DNA from: Mesorhizobium xinjiangense
GTDB lineage: Bacteria; Pseudomonadota; Alphaproteobacteria; Rhizobiales; Rhizobiaceae
Length of the DNA stretch: 64,000 nt
Direction: 5' to 3'
Assembly: GCF_009749525.1 (NCBI RefSeq)
Contig: NZ_WOAC01000009.1
Location: 110,510-174,509 of the forward strand
The notes beneath the pieces are model-generated. The model was given only the letters and a program-made list of their open reading frames with translations, was not told where the DNA came from and made no database searches. Positions within the stretch are counted from its first letter, which is position 1; each line of letters starts with the position of its first letter. Below are positions 43,743 through 51,867 of this stretch, piece after piece. A program made the translations under genes and the position numbers.

Positions 43743-44525
43743 TCAGGCCCATATCGCGACCGGAATGTCGTGCGCATCGCGGCCCGGCGGATCGGGAAAA
43801 GGGGTCGCCATACCGTTTGCGTGGCGCGCGGCAATCAGCATCACGGCGGCGGCGTCCAGCAGATCATCCTCGCCCGCCCCGCGCGGCGGCGGCGCTTCCA
43901 TCACCGTCTGGTCCACGCCGCAGGCGGCAAGCAGCGTCTTGCGCTCGGCCATGCCGGCAGGGTTGACCCGGCCCTTGATCTTTTTCGGCAGGCTCATGGC
44001 ACTGCCGCCGTTGAGGCGCCAGAAGGCGACCTCGGGATGCGATTCGATCAGCCGCCCGTGAAGATCGGGGCGGGCGCGCATGAGGCCGTCGACCTCCCTG
44101 ATCTTGCCGAAGATGCCGAAGGCCTGGATCGAAACGCCGCGCGGCGGATCGGAGGTCTGCCGCGCCACGGCGCTCGCCCGCCGGTGCGCCGCGTACCACT
44201 CGTCGGCACCGTCGAAGGGGCCGGGCTCGGCATAGACGGCGGCCCGCGAGGGGATCGAAAAGACACTCGACTGGCGCTCGCCGAGAAACTTCCGCACCAA
44301 CGCCTCCGGACCGCGCCCGCCGGAAAGCGTGTGCTCGGGCAGGCCGATCGGCATATCGACGGCAATGACGGCATCATCCGGCAGGGTGCCGATCAGTTCC
44401 GCGAAGGTGGTGAAAACAGCGGCCCGCATGGTCTGCGCGGGATCGGCGATCACCGCGACCCAGCCGCCGCGGCACCCGTCGGCCCCGACGACGACGCGCC
44501 CGGACGGCACGATCGGCCTTGTCAT
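43743..44525 (-). CDS. DUF429 family protein (RNase H-like fold)
   Basis: A 260-residue protein. VVGADGCRGGWVAVIAD, then DDAVIAVDMPIGLP, and a late GEDDLLDAAAVMLIAARHANG place three acidic clusters as in the DUF429 family, which is predicted to be a nuclease with an RNase H-type fold. The actual substrate is not known. Its start overlaps the stop of the pyridoxal kinase gene by one base (TGATG), so it is translated with it. Confidence 0.83.
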   Translation of the reverse strand: MTRPIVPSGRVVVGADGCRGGWVAVIADPAQTMRAAVFTTFAELIGTLPDDAVIAVDMPIGLPEHTLSGGRGPEALVRKFLGERQSSVFSIPSRAAVYAEPGPFDGADEWYAAHRRASAVARQTSDPPRGVSIQAFGIFGKIREVDGLMRARPDLHGRLIESHPEVAFWRLNGGSAMSLPKKIKGRVNPAGMAERKTLLAACGVDQTVMEAPPPRGAGEDDLLDAAAVMLIAARHANGMATPFPDPPGRDAHDIPVAIWA

Positions 44526-45406
44526 CAGCCCGGCTTGCCCGTGAGCGTCAATTCGCGCACCGCGATATGGCTCGAAGGCTGTGCCAGAAGCGCGGCATCG
44601 GTCTCGATCTGCAATTCGTCGCCGCCGCGCGCCACGGTGGCCTGCAGGATGTCGTAGACCGCCGCCGTCGTTTCGCCCAGCGCCGCCTCAAGGGCAAGCC
44701 CCGAGATCAAGCGGCCCAGAAGCAGCGCCGCCGTCAGATCGCCGAGCCCGTTTGGCGGGCGAGCCACAATAGGGTGATCGGCGAAGTAAGCGGCATCTGA
44801 CGTCACGGCCAGATTGCCGGTCGCATCGCTGCTGCCGGCGGGCGCCGAGGTGACCACGACCGTTTGCGGCCCCAGGCTTCCGGCTGCATCGACGACCTCT
44901 GCCGGGGTTTCGACCCGGCGTCCGGTCATCCAGGCCAGTTCGTGCCGGTTCGGCGTCGCGATATCGGCGCGCGGCACCAATGCGTCTCGGATCGACGCAG
45001 CGATCGCCTCGGGCACGTAGAGGCCGCCGAGATCGCCCATCACCGGATCGCACAGATAGAGCACTTTCGGATTGGCGGATTTGACCGCCTCGACCAGCCC
45101 GGCAACGGCGCTCGCCTGCGCCGGGCTGCCGAGATAGCCCGAAATCACGGCATCGACCTCGCCGATCCAGGGCGCGTTGGCGAGATCGGCCAGCATCGCG
45201 GCAAATTTCTCGTCGTCGGGCACGATCATGGTCGATGGTCCGTGGCCGGGATGCCAGGACAGTGTCACCGTCGGCACGGCCCAGACCGGGAAGCCCAATG
45301 TTTCCAGCGCGAACACTACGGCGCGATTGCCGACGCAGCCGCGCACCACATGGCTCGAAATGGCGATCACGGAGGGGCGGCGGCCGGGCATGGGATGAAC
45401 CATCAT
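44525..45406 (-). CDS. pdxY: Pyridoxal kinase
   Basis: A 293-residue ribokinase-fold enzyme phosphorylating pyridoxal to PLP. Features: SSHVVRGCVGNRAVVFALETLGFPVWAVPTVTLSWHPGHG for substrate and dimer contacts, the Asp in CDPVMGD, TPNRHELAWMTG, and GLGDLTAALLLGRL, where the GxGD catalytic Asp sits. ATG 45406 has AAGGAC upstream; ATG 45403 directly follows. The upstream small membrane protein gene overlaps its start (ATGATGA) and DUF429 overlaps its stop, making a tight three-gene unit. Confidence 0.92.
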   Translation of the reverse strand: MMVHPMPGRRPSVIAISSHVVRGCVGNRAVVFALETLGFPVWAVPTVTLSWHPGHGPSTMIVPDDEKFAAMLADLANAPWIGEVDAVISGYLGSPAQASAVAGLVEAVKSANPKVLYLCDPVMGDLGGLYVPEAIAASIRDALVPRADIATPNRHELAWMTGRRVETPAEVVDAAGSLGPQTVVVTSAPAGSSDATGNLAVTSDAAYFADHPIVARPPNGLGDLTAALLLGRLISGLALEAALGETTAAVYDILQATVARGGDELQIETDAALLAQPSSHIAVRELTLTGKPG

Positions 45407-45657
45407 AGCTGTCCTTCGGCCAGGAGGAACAACAGCCACACAAGCAGCCCCACAAAGACCACCAGCCCCAGAACCCGGCCGATGCGCGTTCCCCACAATT
45501 CGACGCTGTCGTTGCGGTCGGCGTCGGCGGCTGTGAGATGGTTGCGCGCCTTTTTTGCCGCCCGCGCCGTGAGCGTGCTCGATGGATCGGATTCGGCTTG
45601 CAGGCGCTCGAGAATGCGCCTGGCTTCACCTGTTCTCTTGTCGTCGTCTTCCGTCAT
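45403..45657 (-). CDS. Small single-span membrane protein upstream of pdxY
   Basis: An 84-residue protein with a charged cytosolic N-terminus (MTEDDDKRTGEARRILERLQAESD...) and one C-terminal membrane helix (IGRVLGLVVFVGLLVWLLFLLA). I do not know the family by name. ATG 45657 is preferred over the upstream in-frame start at 45672. Its stop overlaps the pdxY start, which supports it being a real coding gene. Confidence 0.7.
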   Translation of the reverse strand: MTEDDDKRTGEARRILERLQAESDPSSTLTARAAKKARNHLTAADADRNDSVELWGTRIGRVLGLVVFVGLLVWLLFLLAEGQL

Positions 45658-45687
45658 TGCTGACCCCGTCACACGGCCTCCGATTCT

Positions 45688-45735
45688 TAGAGTATGTCCC
45701 TCTCAAACGGAATCGGTTTTCGACGCGTCGTAACA
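45688..45735. repeat. Intergenic repeat, degenerate copy C
   Basis: TTAGAGTATGTCCCTCTCAA, then ACGGAATCGG and TTTTCGACGCG, shares the TTAGAG-ATGTCCC-CTCAAACGGAA core with copies A and B1 but the second arm of the dyad is not kept. It lies between the small membrane protein gene and the GNAT gene. Confidence 0.6.
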
Positions 45736-45783
45736 AAGCGATAGGGCGCGCCGCACAGGCCCTCGCACGACCGGCGATCTTGC

Positions 45784-45799
45784 GGTGATGGCGATCACA
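45784..45799. promoter_or_regulatory. CRP-like half-site pair upstream of the GNAT gene
   Basis: GGTGA-N6-TCACA matches the CRP/FNR-family consensus TGTGA-N6-TCACA in nine of ten positions. It is about 75 bp before the GNAT start codon. It may be coincidental. Confidence 0.3.
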
Positions 45800-45871
45800 T
45801 GTGCAATCGCCGGCTTTTGATGACAGAGACTCTTGCCGGAATCGCCACCGCGGCGCTATGGTTAACAAATC

Positions 45872-46381
45872 ATGAAGACTGCGCTGACCATAGATATCCG
45901 CCGCGCCGAGGAAACGGACGCCATTGCGATCTCCGAGGTTCACCTCGAAGCCTGGCAGGGCGCTTATGCCGGCATCATTCCGCATCGCGCGCTGCGCGCC
46001 ATGATCAACCGGCGCGGGCCCGACTGGTGGTCGCGCGCCATCCGCCGCGCTTCGGCCATCCTGGTCGTCGAACTCGGCGGAGAGATCGCCGGCTACGCGA
46101 CGCTTGGGCGCAACCGCGCCCGCGAACTGCCGCAGCAGGGCGAGATCTACGAGCTCTACCTGAAGCCGCAATATCAGGGCGTGGGGCTCGGAACGAGTCT
46201 CTTCGCCGCCGCCCGCGAACGCCTTGCCCGCCTCGGGCTGAAGGGGCTCGTCGTATGGGCGCTTGAGGAAAATATCGGCGCGCTCGACTTCTATCGAGGT
46301 GCCGGCGGGCGCGACATCGCCGAAGGCGTCGAGGTCTTCGACAACAAGGCATTGAAGAAGCTCGCCTTCGTTTGGAACTGA
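45872..46381 (+). CDS. GNAT-family N-acetyltransferase
   Basis: A 169-residue acetyltransferase. IRRAEETDAIAISEVHLEAWQGAYAGIIP is the first GNAT segment. IYELYLKPQYQGVGLGTSLFAAARERLARLG contains the acetyl-CoA pyrophosphate loop (Q-G-V-G-L-G). WALEENIGALDFYRGAGG is the C-terminal motif B. It is typical of the RimI-like branch often annotated only as GNAT; the acceptor is not predictable. It stands alone on the plus strand. Confidence 0.88.
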   Translation: MKTALTIDIRRAEETDAIAISEVHLEAWQGAYAGIIPHRALRAMINRRGPDWWSRAIRRASAILVVELGGEIAGYATLGRNRARELPQQGEIYELYLKPQYQGVGLGTSLFAAARERLARLGLKGLVVWALEENIGALDFYRGAGGRDIAEGVEVFDNKALKKLAFVWN

Positions 46382-46559
46382 CCGCCGTTTCATAACGCCC
46401 TCGATCACCCCGCGATATCCGCCTGAATCGGATCGTTGATCCCGCTTATGCCGGCCGTGCCTTGCACTGCACTGCACAAGGGGCTATCGGAACCGCGACC
46501 GTTTGCCGGCACGGCCCATGCTCCCTGCCGGCAGTTGATCCAGACAGAAGGACCATTCC

Positions 46560-47096
46560 ATGCGCATCGACGCCATCTCGATCGGCGACAACCCACCGGA
46601 CGATGTCAATGTCATCATCGAGGTTCCCGTCGGCGGCCAGCCGATCAAATACGAGCTCGACAAGAAAGCCGGCACGCTGATCGTCGACCGCTTCCTCTAC
46701 ACGCCGATGCACTATCCGGGCAATTACGGCTTCGTTCCGCACACATTGTCGGGCGACGGCGATCCGATCGACGTGCTGGTGTGCAATACGCGTCCGCTGG
46801 TGCCCGGCTGCGTCATCAATGTGCGCCCGATCGGCGTCCTCATCATGGAGGACAATGCAGGGCAGGACGAAAAGGTGATCGCCGTTCCCTCGGCCCACCT
46901 GACGCGCCGCTACGAGAACGTCTTCGACTATACGGACCTGCCCGAGATCACGCTCAAGCAGGTCGAGCACTTCTTCGAGCACTACAAGGATCTCGAGCCC
47001 GGCAAATGGGTCAAGATCGGCAGCTGGCATGATGCCGCCTATGCCCGCAAGATGATCGTCGAGGCGATCGAGCGCGGCAAGACCGAAAAGGCCTGA
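46560..47096 (+). CDS. ppa: Inorganic pyrophosphatase (family I)
   Basis: A 178-residue soluble pyrophosphatase, the usual length for a bacterial family I hexamer. The metal-binding [10 protein letters not shown] motif (DxDPxD), the substrate-contact KYELDKKAG and [14 protein letters not shown], and KWVKIGSW are all present. It hydrolyses PPi to drive biosynthesis. It converges with the secreted protein gene with only 12 bp between the stops. Confidence 0.97.
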   Translation: MRIDAISIGDNPPDDVNVIIEVPVGGQPIKYELDKKAGTLIVDRFLYTPMHYPGNYGFVPHTLSGDGDPIDVLVCNTRPLVPGCVINVRPIGVLIMEDNAGQDEKVIAVPSAHLTRRYENVFDYTDLPEITLKQVEHFFEHYKDLEPGKWVKIGSWHDAAYARKMIVEAIERGKTEKA

Positions 47097-47108
47097 CGAG
47101 AGCGCCCG

Positions 47109-47711
47109 TCAGGGCTCGACCCGACTGAACTCGGGCGTATGAACCCCGTCGGCGCCGACGACCAAGGGTTGGTCGGCGCCGCAGGCAAAGCGCGGCGTCT
47201 CCTCGTCGGCCATCTTGCGCGCCATGGCGTTGGCGTCCGGATTGCCGGTGGCAACAACCAGGCCGACAGCGCAGCCTTCCCTGAAATGGTGCCAGCCGAC
47301 CCGCTCGACGACGAGCACTTCGGTGGTGTCGCCCTCATCCGCACCGCCGACGAACCAGCGCAGGATCGTCGCATAAGGCTCCTCGCGGTTGCCCTGGCGC
47401 CTGATGCGCCATTCGATTGTCTTTCCGAACGTGTTGAACGCCACGAAACTTTCCCAGGGCAGGGCAAGATCGCTCGACCGGGGAAAGCCGAAATAGGCCG
47501 AGGCTCGAACGTCGCTGTAGTCGATCTGGACAGGATAGCCGCGCCAGCCAGCGCAGATCATCTTGTACCAGTCGCCTTCTCCGGGCGGTGGCGCTGCAAA
47601 GACGGCACAATCCTTCTCGGGCACGAGATCGGTATATGCGCTGTAGACTTCCTCGGCGTTCACCGGCATCGATGCGATGATCAGGATCAGCCCTGAAAGC
47701 AAGTAACGCAT
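47109..47711 (-). CDS. Secreted protein of unknown function
   Basis: A 200-residue protein with a signal peptide (MRYLLSGLILIIASMPVNA-EE). The mature part contains four cysteines (in DCAVF, ICAGW, EGCAVG and FACGAD) that could form two disulfides, and a WYKMICAGWRGYPV segment. I do not recognise the family with confidence. It is a single gene between ppa and DUF167, probably periplasmic. Confidence 0.65.
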   Translation of the reverse strand: MRYLLSGLILIIASMPVNAEEVYSAYTDLVPEKDCAVFAAPPPGEGDWYKMICAGWRGYPVQIDYSDVRASAYFGFPRSSDLALPWESFVAFNTFGKTIEWRIRRQGNREEPYATILRWFVGGADEGDTTEVLVVERVGWHHFREGCAVGLVVATGNPDANAMARKMADEETPRFACGADQPLVVGADGVHTPEFSRVEP

Positions 47712-47826
47712 TGCGTGCTTCCCCGCCCTGACGCGCCTGCGCCGGTCAGTCGATGGCCGGAGCTTACAGCACTTCCATCACAAGTGGAAACACACACCGT
47801 GCAAGCGTTCAACCGAACGCTGCTCA

Positions 47827-48171
47827 TCACGACCCGGCGTTGGCCGCGGCGGCAAGTTTTTCCGCAAGCTCGGTGCTTTCTCCGACAACACGGACAGTTT
47901 TCAGGCGGCTCGTGCCGCCCGAGACCACCGACACGGTGCTTTTCGGCACGCCGAGCCATCTGGCGATCAGCTTTTCCAGCGCCGTGTTGGCCGCGCCTTT
48001 TTCCGGCACCGCGCGCACGCGCGCCTTGAGGTGGAACAGCCCGCCGCCACTGCTGGCCACGCCCTCCACGGCATCCATCGACGATTTCGGCGTGAGCCTG
48101 ATGGCGATCTCGACGCCGCTCTCGACAATGCGAAAGCAGCGTATGGACCCGTCAGACGAGCGCCGGGGCAA
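47827..48171 (-). CDS. DUF167/YggU family protein
   Basis: A 114-residue protein. [18 protein letters not shown], then [49 protein letters not shown], is the DUF167 pattern with the conserved P-E-K-G-x-A-N. Its start overlaps the YggT gene end by 20 bp, and the YggT-DUF167 pair is widespread in bacteria. The biochemical role is unknown. Confidence 0.88.
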   Translation of the reverse strand: MPRRSSDGSIRCFRIVESGVEIAIRLTPKSSMDAVEGVASSGGGLFHLKARVRAVPEKGAANTALEKLIARWLGVPKSTVSVVSGGTSRLKTVRVVGESTELAEKLAAAANAGS

Positions 48172-48442
48172 GGGTCGTCAGGATGAACTGACGCAGGAAG
48201 AACAGGAGAAGAAGCAGAATGATCGGCGATATGTCGATGCCGCCGAGATCGGGCAGAAACCGCCTGATCGGCCTCAAGGCCGGGTCGGTGACCCGGTAGA
48301 GGAAATCGCCGATGGTTGCCACGAACTGGTTGCGTCCGTTGATGACATTGAAGGCGAACAGCCAGGAAAAGATCGCCGAAGCGATGATCAACCACCAATA
48401 AATGTCGATCGCCAAAACGACGGTCTGGATAAGCGCGAGCAT
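48152..48442 (-). CDS. YggT family membrane protein
   Basis: A 96-residue protein of normal YggT length: two membrane segments ([24 protein letters not shown] and [20 protein letters not shown]) around the conserved loop [28 protein letters not shown] 48442 has GGAG seven bases upstream; an in-frame start nine codons earlier is not preferred. It is thought to act at the inner membrane in osmotic or cell-division contexts, with no settled function. Confidence 0.87.
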   Translation of the reverse strand: MLALIQTVVLAIDIYWWLIIASAIFSWLFAFNVINGRNQFVATIGDFLYRVTDPALRPIRRFLPDLGGIDISPIILLLLLFFLRQFILTTLAPALV

Positions 48443-48666
48443 GCCGGTCTCCAATCGGTTTTGCGACATGTAGCCATTGACCGGCCCGGCGACAAGCCTT
48501 GCGTTTCGTCGCCGCCCGGTCCATGGCCGGCAGTATCCAGTTTCGCCGGATCCGGCGCCAATGCCGTCGCCCATGCTGCCACGCGCAAGATTGTCTTATC
48601 GACGAGAGCCAACATCTGCTTGACAGGCCCGGGTCGCGCCTCGTAAATGCCGCCCATTCGCCGGAC

Positions 48667-48742
<76 letters not shown>

Positions 48743-48800
48743 GGCGACTTTTTTCCTGCCAGTCAATCGAATGCAACGGGCGGCCGCCATTCCCTCTTGG

Positions 48801-49538
48801 CTAACCCGTCTCCAGTTGATTCTGCCCCGCCACATGCGGATGCGGGCTATGGAAGACCATGTCGAGGAGCCCGGCCAGCCAGCGCTTCAGGTGAAAATCC
48901 CAGATCATGCGCCCGCCGAGATGATCGCGGCCCGGCTGGGCGCCGGGCAGCACGAAGCGATGCGCCCCGCGCACCACCCAGCGCTGCATCATCACCCGCG
49001 TCAGCTCGGCGTGAAACTGGATGCCCCAGGCGTTCTCGCCATAGCGGAAGGCCTGGTTGGGATAGGTCGCGGCCGTCGCCAAGAGTGTCGCGCCGGACGG
49101 CAGCGAAAAGCCCTCACGGTGAAACTGGTAGACCACGTCGGGCCAATCGATCAGCGCCTTGCCCGCCTCGGTGGCCTTGAGTGGATACCAGCCGATCTCG
49201 ACCTGCCCGTCGTCGCGCCCCTCCACGCGGCCGCCGAGATGGTTGACCAGCATCTGCGCCCCCAGGCAGATGCCGAGAAACGGCTTGTTCTCTTCGAGCG
49301 GCACCTTCAGCCACTCGGTTTCCCGCCGCACGAAGGCGTCGGTATCGTTGGCGCTCATCGGCCCGCCGAAAACGACGGCCCCGGCATGGTCGGCCAGCGT
49401 CTCGGGCAGATGGTCGCCCAGCGGCGGACGGCGCATGTCGAGCTCGAACCCGCTTTCGAGCAGCAGATGGCCGACCCGTCCGGGGCTCGACGTCTCCTGA
49501 TGCATCACGATGAGGATTTTCGGCTTGTCCCGCTTCAC
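48801..49538 (-). CDS. Type 1 glutamine amidotransferase (GuaA-like domain, standalone)
   Basis: A 245-residue class I glutaminase-fold protein. The nucleophile elbow GICLGAQM has Cys91, and GIQFHAELT has His175 and Glu177, so the full catalytic triad is present. GTG 49538 is chosen because it restores the first beta strand (KPKILIVMHQETS) and lies 16 bp after the TerB-like stop; ATG 49505 would remove that strand. Standalone members of this group, related to YfeJ/gamma-glutamyl hydrolase-like proteins, have poorly known partners. It is probably co-transcribed with the TerB-like gene. Confidence 0.87.
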   Translation of the reverse strand: MKRDKPKILIVMHQETSSPGRVGHLLLESGFELDMRRPPLGDHLPETLADHAGAVVFGGPMSANDTDAFVRRETEWLKVPLEENKPFLGICLGAQMLVNHLGGRVEGRDDGQVEIGWYPLKATEAGKALIDWPDVVYQFHREGFSLPSGATLLATAATYPNQAFRYGENAWGIQFHAELTRVMMQRWVVRGAHRFVLPGAQPGRDHLGGRMIWDFHLKRWLAGLLDMVFHSPHPHVAGQNQLETG

Positions 49539-49554
49539 CAAACGCTGCACGGCC

Positions 49555-50040
49555 TCAATCTCCGTCGCCCGATCCCGGCGCCACGCCGCTCGCCTCCTGG
49601 GCCTGCTGGCGCAGCGCAATCCTTTCCGGGCGTTCGACGCCGATGAGTTCGGCCACCCGCCACACCACATTGTCCTCCAGCTCGCTCAACTCGCCGTCGG
49701 CGAAGACGATCTCCCACATGATGCGAATGAATTCGAAACGTCCCTGCTCGTCGAGATGCCGCTTCAAGACGCTGGTGAAGGCATAGAGGTCGATCGCCTC
49801 GCGATCGGCCTTCTCTGCCTTTGCGACGAGCGCCGAGAGATCCTTGCCCGAAATGCCGTAGGCCTCCGACAGCGCCGCTTCCAGCCGCTCGCGCTCCACG
49901 TCCAGCCTCACGCCATCGGCATCCATGACGTGAAACATCAGCGCCGCCGCAGCAACACGCGGATCCTCGTCGGCCTCGCCGTCACGCCCCGAACCGGCAC
50001 CGGGCAGGTCTCTGAGAAAATCTATGAGCCGGTCGAACAT
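49555..50040 (-). CDS. TerB-family (DjlA N-terminal-like) helical protein
   Basis: A 161-residue acidic all-alpha protein. DPRVAAAALMFHVMDADGVRLDVERERLEAALSEAYGISGKDL is followed by a second copy of the helix-acid-helix theme, EFIRIMWEIVFADGELSELEDNVVWRVAELIGV, the TerB/DjlA-type metal-binding repeat (D-A-D-G and A-D-G-E). The function is unknown; tellurite resistance is not implied by the family name. It lies 180 bp below hemY on the same strand and just above the amidotransferase. Confidence 0.85.
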   Translation of the reverse strand: MFDRLIDFLRDLPGAGSGRDGEADEDPRVAAAALMFHVMDADGVRLDVERERLEAALSEAYGISGKDLSALVAKAEKADREAIDLYAFTSVLKRHLDEQGRFEFIRIMWEIVFADGELSELEDNVVWRVAELIGVERPERIALRQQAQEASGVAPGSGDGD

Positions 50041-50220
50041 TCACACCTCGCGCATTTTGTCTCACCCGAAAAGATAGGCAACCGGCGCGCCGGAGTCACG
50101 GACGCGATTTCCAGAACCACAACCGTTGCGCCGGACTTTGTTCCGCCTGGGGGCACATGTCGCGAAATGGATTCCATTTTTCGGTACGAGCCGCTTGCCG
50201 GGGGCGATTATCAACAGAGC

Positions 50221-51852
50221 CTAAAACAATCTGAACCGCTCGTCCCGAGCCCGTCCATTCTTCTCCTGCTCGACGCCGGGATCGTCGGGAATAGGGGAGG
50301 GGGCCGGTTCCTCTTTTGGCTCCGCGACGCTTTCGCCGGTCTCCTTGCCTGCCCTTTCGTCCACCGTGGCGACATCGTCGCTGATCTCGCCGTCGGGCTT
50401 CTTCGGCGGCTCGTCCTTCCCGGCATCATCTTGCGGCGGCTCGATCACTGTCGCTTCTTCGACCACTTCTTCAAGCAGCGCCGGCTTGGGCTCCTCGATT
50501 TCGGCCGACAATGCAGGCTCCTCGCTTTCGTCCGGCCGGCCGTGATCCTCGATCATCGGTCCGGCGCGCTCCACCGGCGCGCGCCACTCGAAGGCATCGA
50601 GCCGGCCCGTCACGGGCGAGAAGGGCAGCCAGCGCTCCGACACCATGCCGTCGGCGACCCAGACCGGATCGCGCGGCGCGCGCAGCGCCCTGGCCAGCCA
50701 TTGCCGGATGCGGCCCTGATCGCCGGTTTCCGCCTCCTCGATGTCGGCCAGCAGCAGATAGGCACCCTCGCGCGGCGCCATGCGGATGGCGCTGTCGGCT
50801 GATTTGCGCGCCATGTCGAACTCGCCGGCATCGAGCGCGGCCCGAGCCACGACGAGCGCCGATTCGGCGTTGTTCTGGCGCAGCGACTGCAGCCGGCGCG
50901 CCCGCGCCAGCCGATCGCGCACGGAATCGCCGTGGCGAGCGTGGATATAGGCATCGGCGATGTCGGGATGGGCTTGCGTGCGCCAGGCCGCCTCCAGGAT
51001 CCTCGATCCCTTGCGCAGATCGTCCTGCCTGAAGAGCGCCTTGGCCGCCATCACCGCCGCCGGCACGAGATCGGGCGCCAGCCGGTTGGCCTCGATGGCC
51101 GCGTTCTTCGCCGCCAGCGGGTCGCTGTCGATCAGGTCCATCGCCTTGGCCGTCAGGAGCACCGCGCGCTTGCGCTTGCCTTCATCGGCATCGACCAGCT
51201 TGGTCGATTTCTGAACATCGAGCAGTTGCAGCGCGCCGTCCCAATCGCCCTCGGCCGTGCGCGCCTCGAGCGTAGCGTTCGATGCCCAGCCGAGCTGCGG
51301 CGCGAGTTCGCTCGCCCGTTCGGCATAATGCCGGGCGGCAGTGCGATCGCCCATGCGTTCGGCTTCCAGATAGAGGCCGCGCAGGCCGAGCACGCGCATC
51401 TCGGGATCGTCCAGCATCGCCTCAAACGTCTTGCGCGCCGCCTCATGATCGCCCTCGAGCAGCGACGTCTGGGCATCGAGCAGATGGACCAGCGGCTCCT
51501 GGTCGGAGGAGATCAGCTTGATCGCCTCGCGCTTTTTCTGCCGTGCCAGGGCGCCGTCGCCGGCCCCGGCCGCGATCATGCCCGTCGACAGGGCCTGATA
51601 GCCGCGGTCGCGTCGCCTGACACGGAAATAGCGTGCCACCAGATAGGGGCTGTTCCAGATGCTCTTGACGAGCCACCACAGGATCATCACCGCCGCCACG
51701 ATCGCCGTAACGACGGCAGCGGCCGTCATCAGCGTGACCTGGTACTGATAGCCGGAAAAGGTGACGACGAGTTCGCCGGGCCGCTCGGCGAGCCAGGCAA
51801 AGCCGAGTCCGAGCGCGAATACGACGAGGAGGAAAAGGAGAATCCGAATCAT
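50221..51852 (-). CDS. hemY: HemY-like inner-membrane protein with TPR-type repeats
   Basis: A 543-residue protein. Two N-terminal membrane helices (about residues 2-22 and 39-65) are followed by an alpha-helical repeat region (about 85-400), typical of the HemY_N family. The C-terminal about 120 residues are low-complexity, rich in Glu, Pro and Asp. It is not the protoporphyrinogen oxidase HemY of Gram-positives. It is fourth in hemC-hemD-mic60-hemY; only 15 bp separate it from mic60. The protein is linked to heme synthesis by context. Confidence 0.88.
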   Translation of the reverse strand: MIRILLFLLVVFALGLGFAWLAERPGELVVTFSGYQYQVTLMTAAAVVTAIVAAVMILWWLVKSIWNSPYLVARYFRVRRRDRGYQALSTGMIAAGAGDGALARQKKREAIKLISSDQEPLVHLLDAQTSLLEGDHEAARKTFEAMLDDPEMRVLGLRGLYLEAERMGDRTAARHYAERASELAPQLGWASNATLEARTAEGDWDGALQLLDVQKSTKLVDADEGKRKRAVLLTAKAMDLIDSDPLAAKNAAIEANRLAPDLVPAAVMAAKALFRQDDLRKGSRILEAAWRTQAHPDIADAYIHARHGDSVRDRLARARRLQSLRQNNAESALVVARAALDAGEFDMARKSADSAIRMAPREGAYLLLADIEEAETGDQGRIRQWLARALRAPRDPVWVADGMVSERWLPFSPVTGRLDAFEWRAPVERAGPMIEDHGRPDESEEPALSAEIEEPKPALLEEVVEEATVIEPPQDDAGKDEPPKKPDGEISDDVATVDERAGKETGESVAEPKEEPAPSPIPDDPGVEQEKNGRARDERFRLF

Positions 51853-51867
51853 GCCGCTTCCTTCGCG

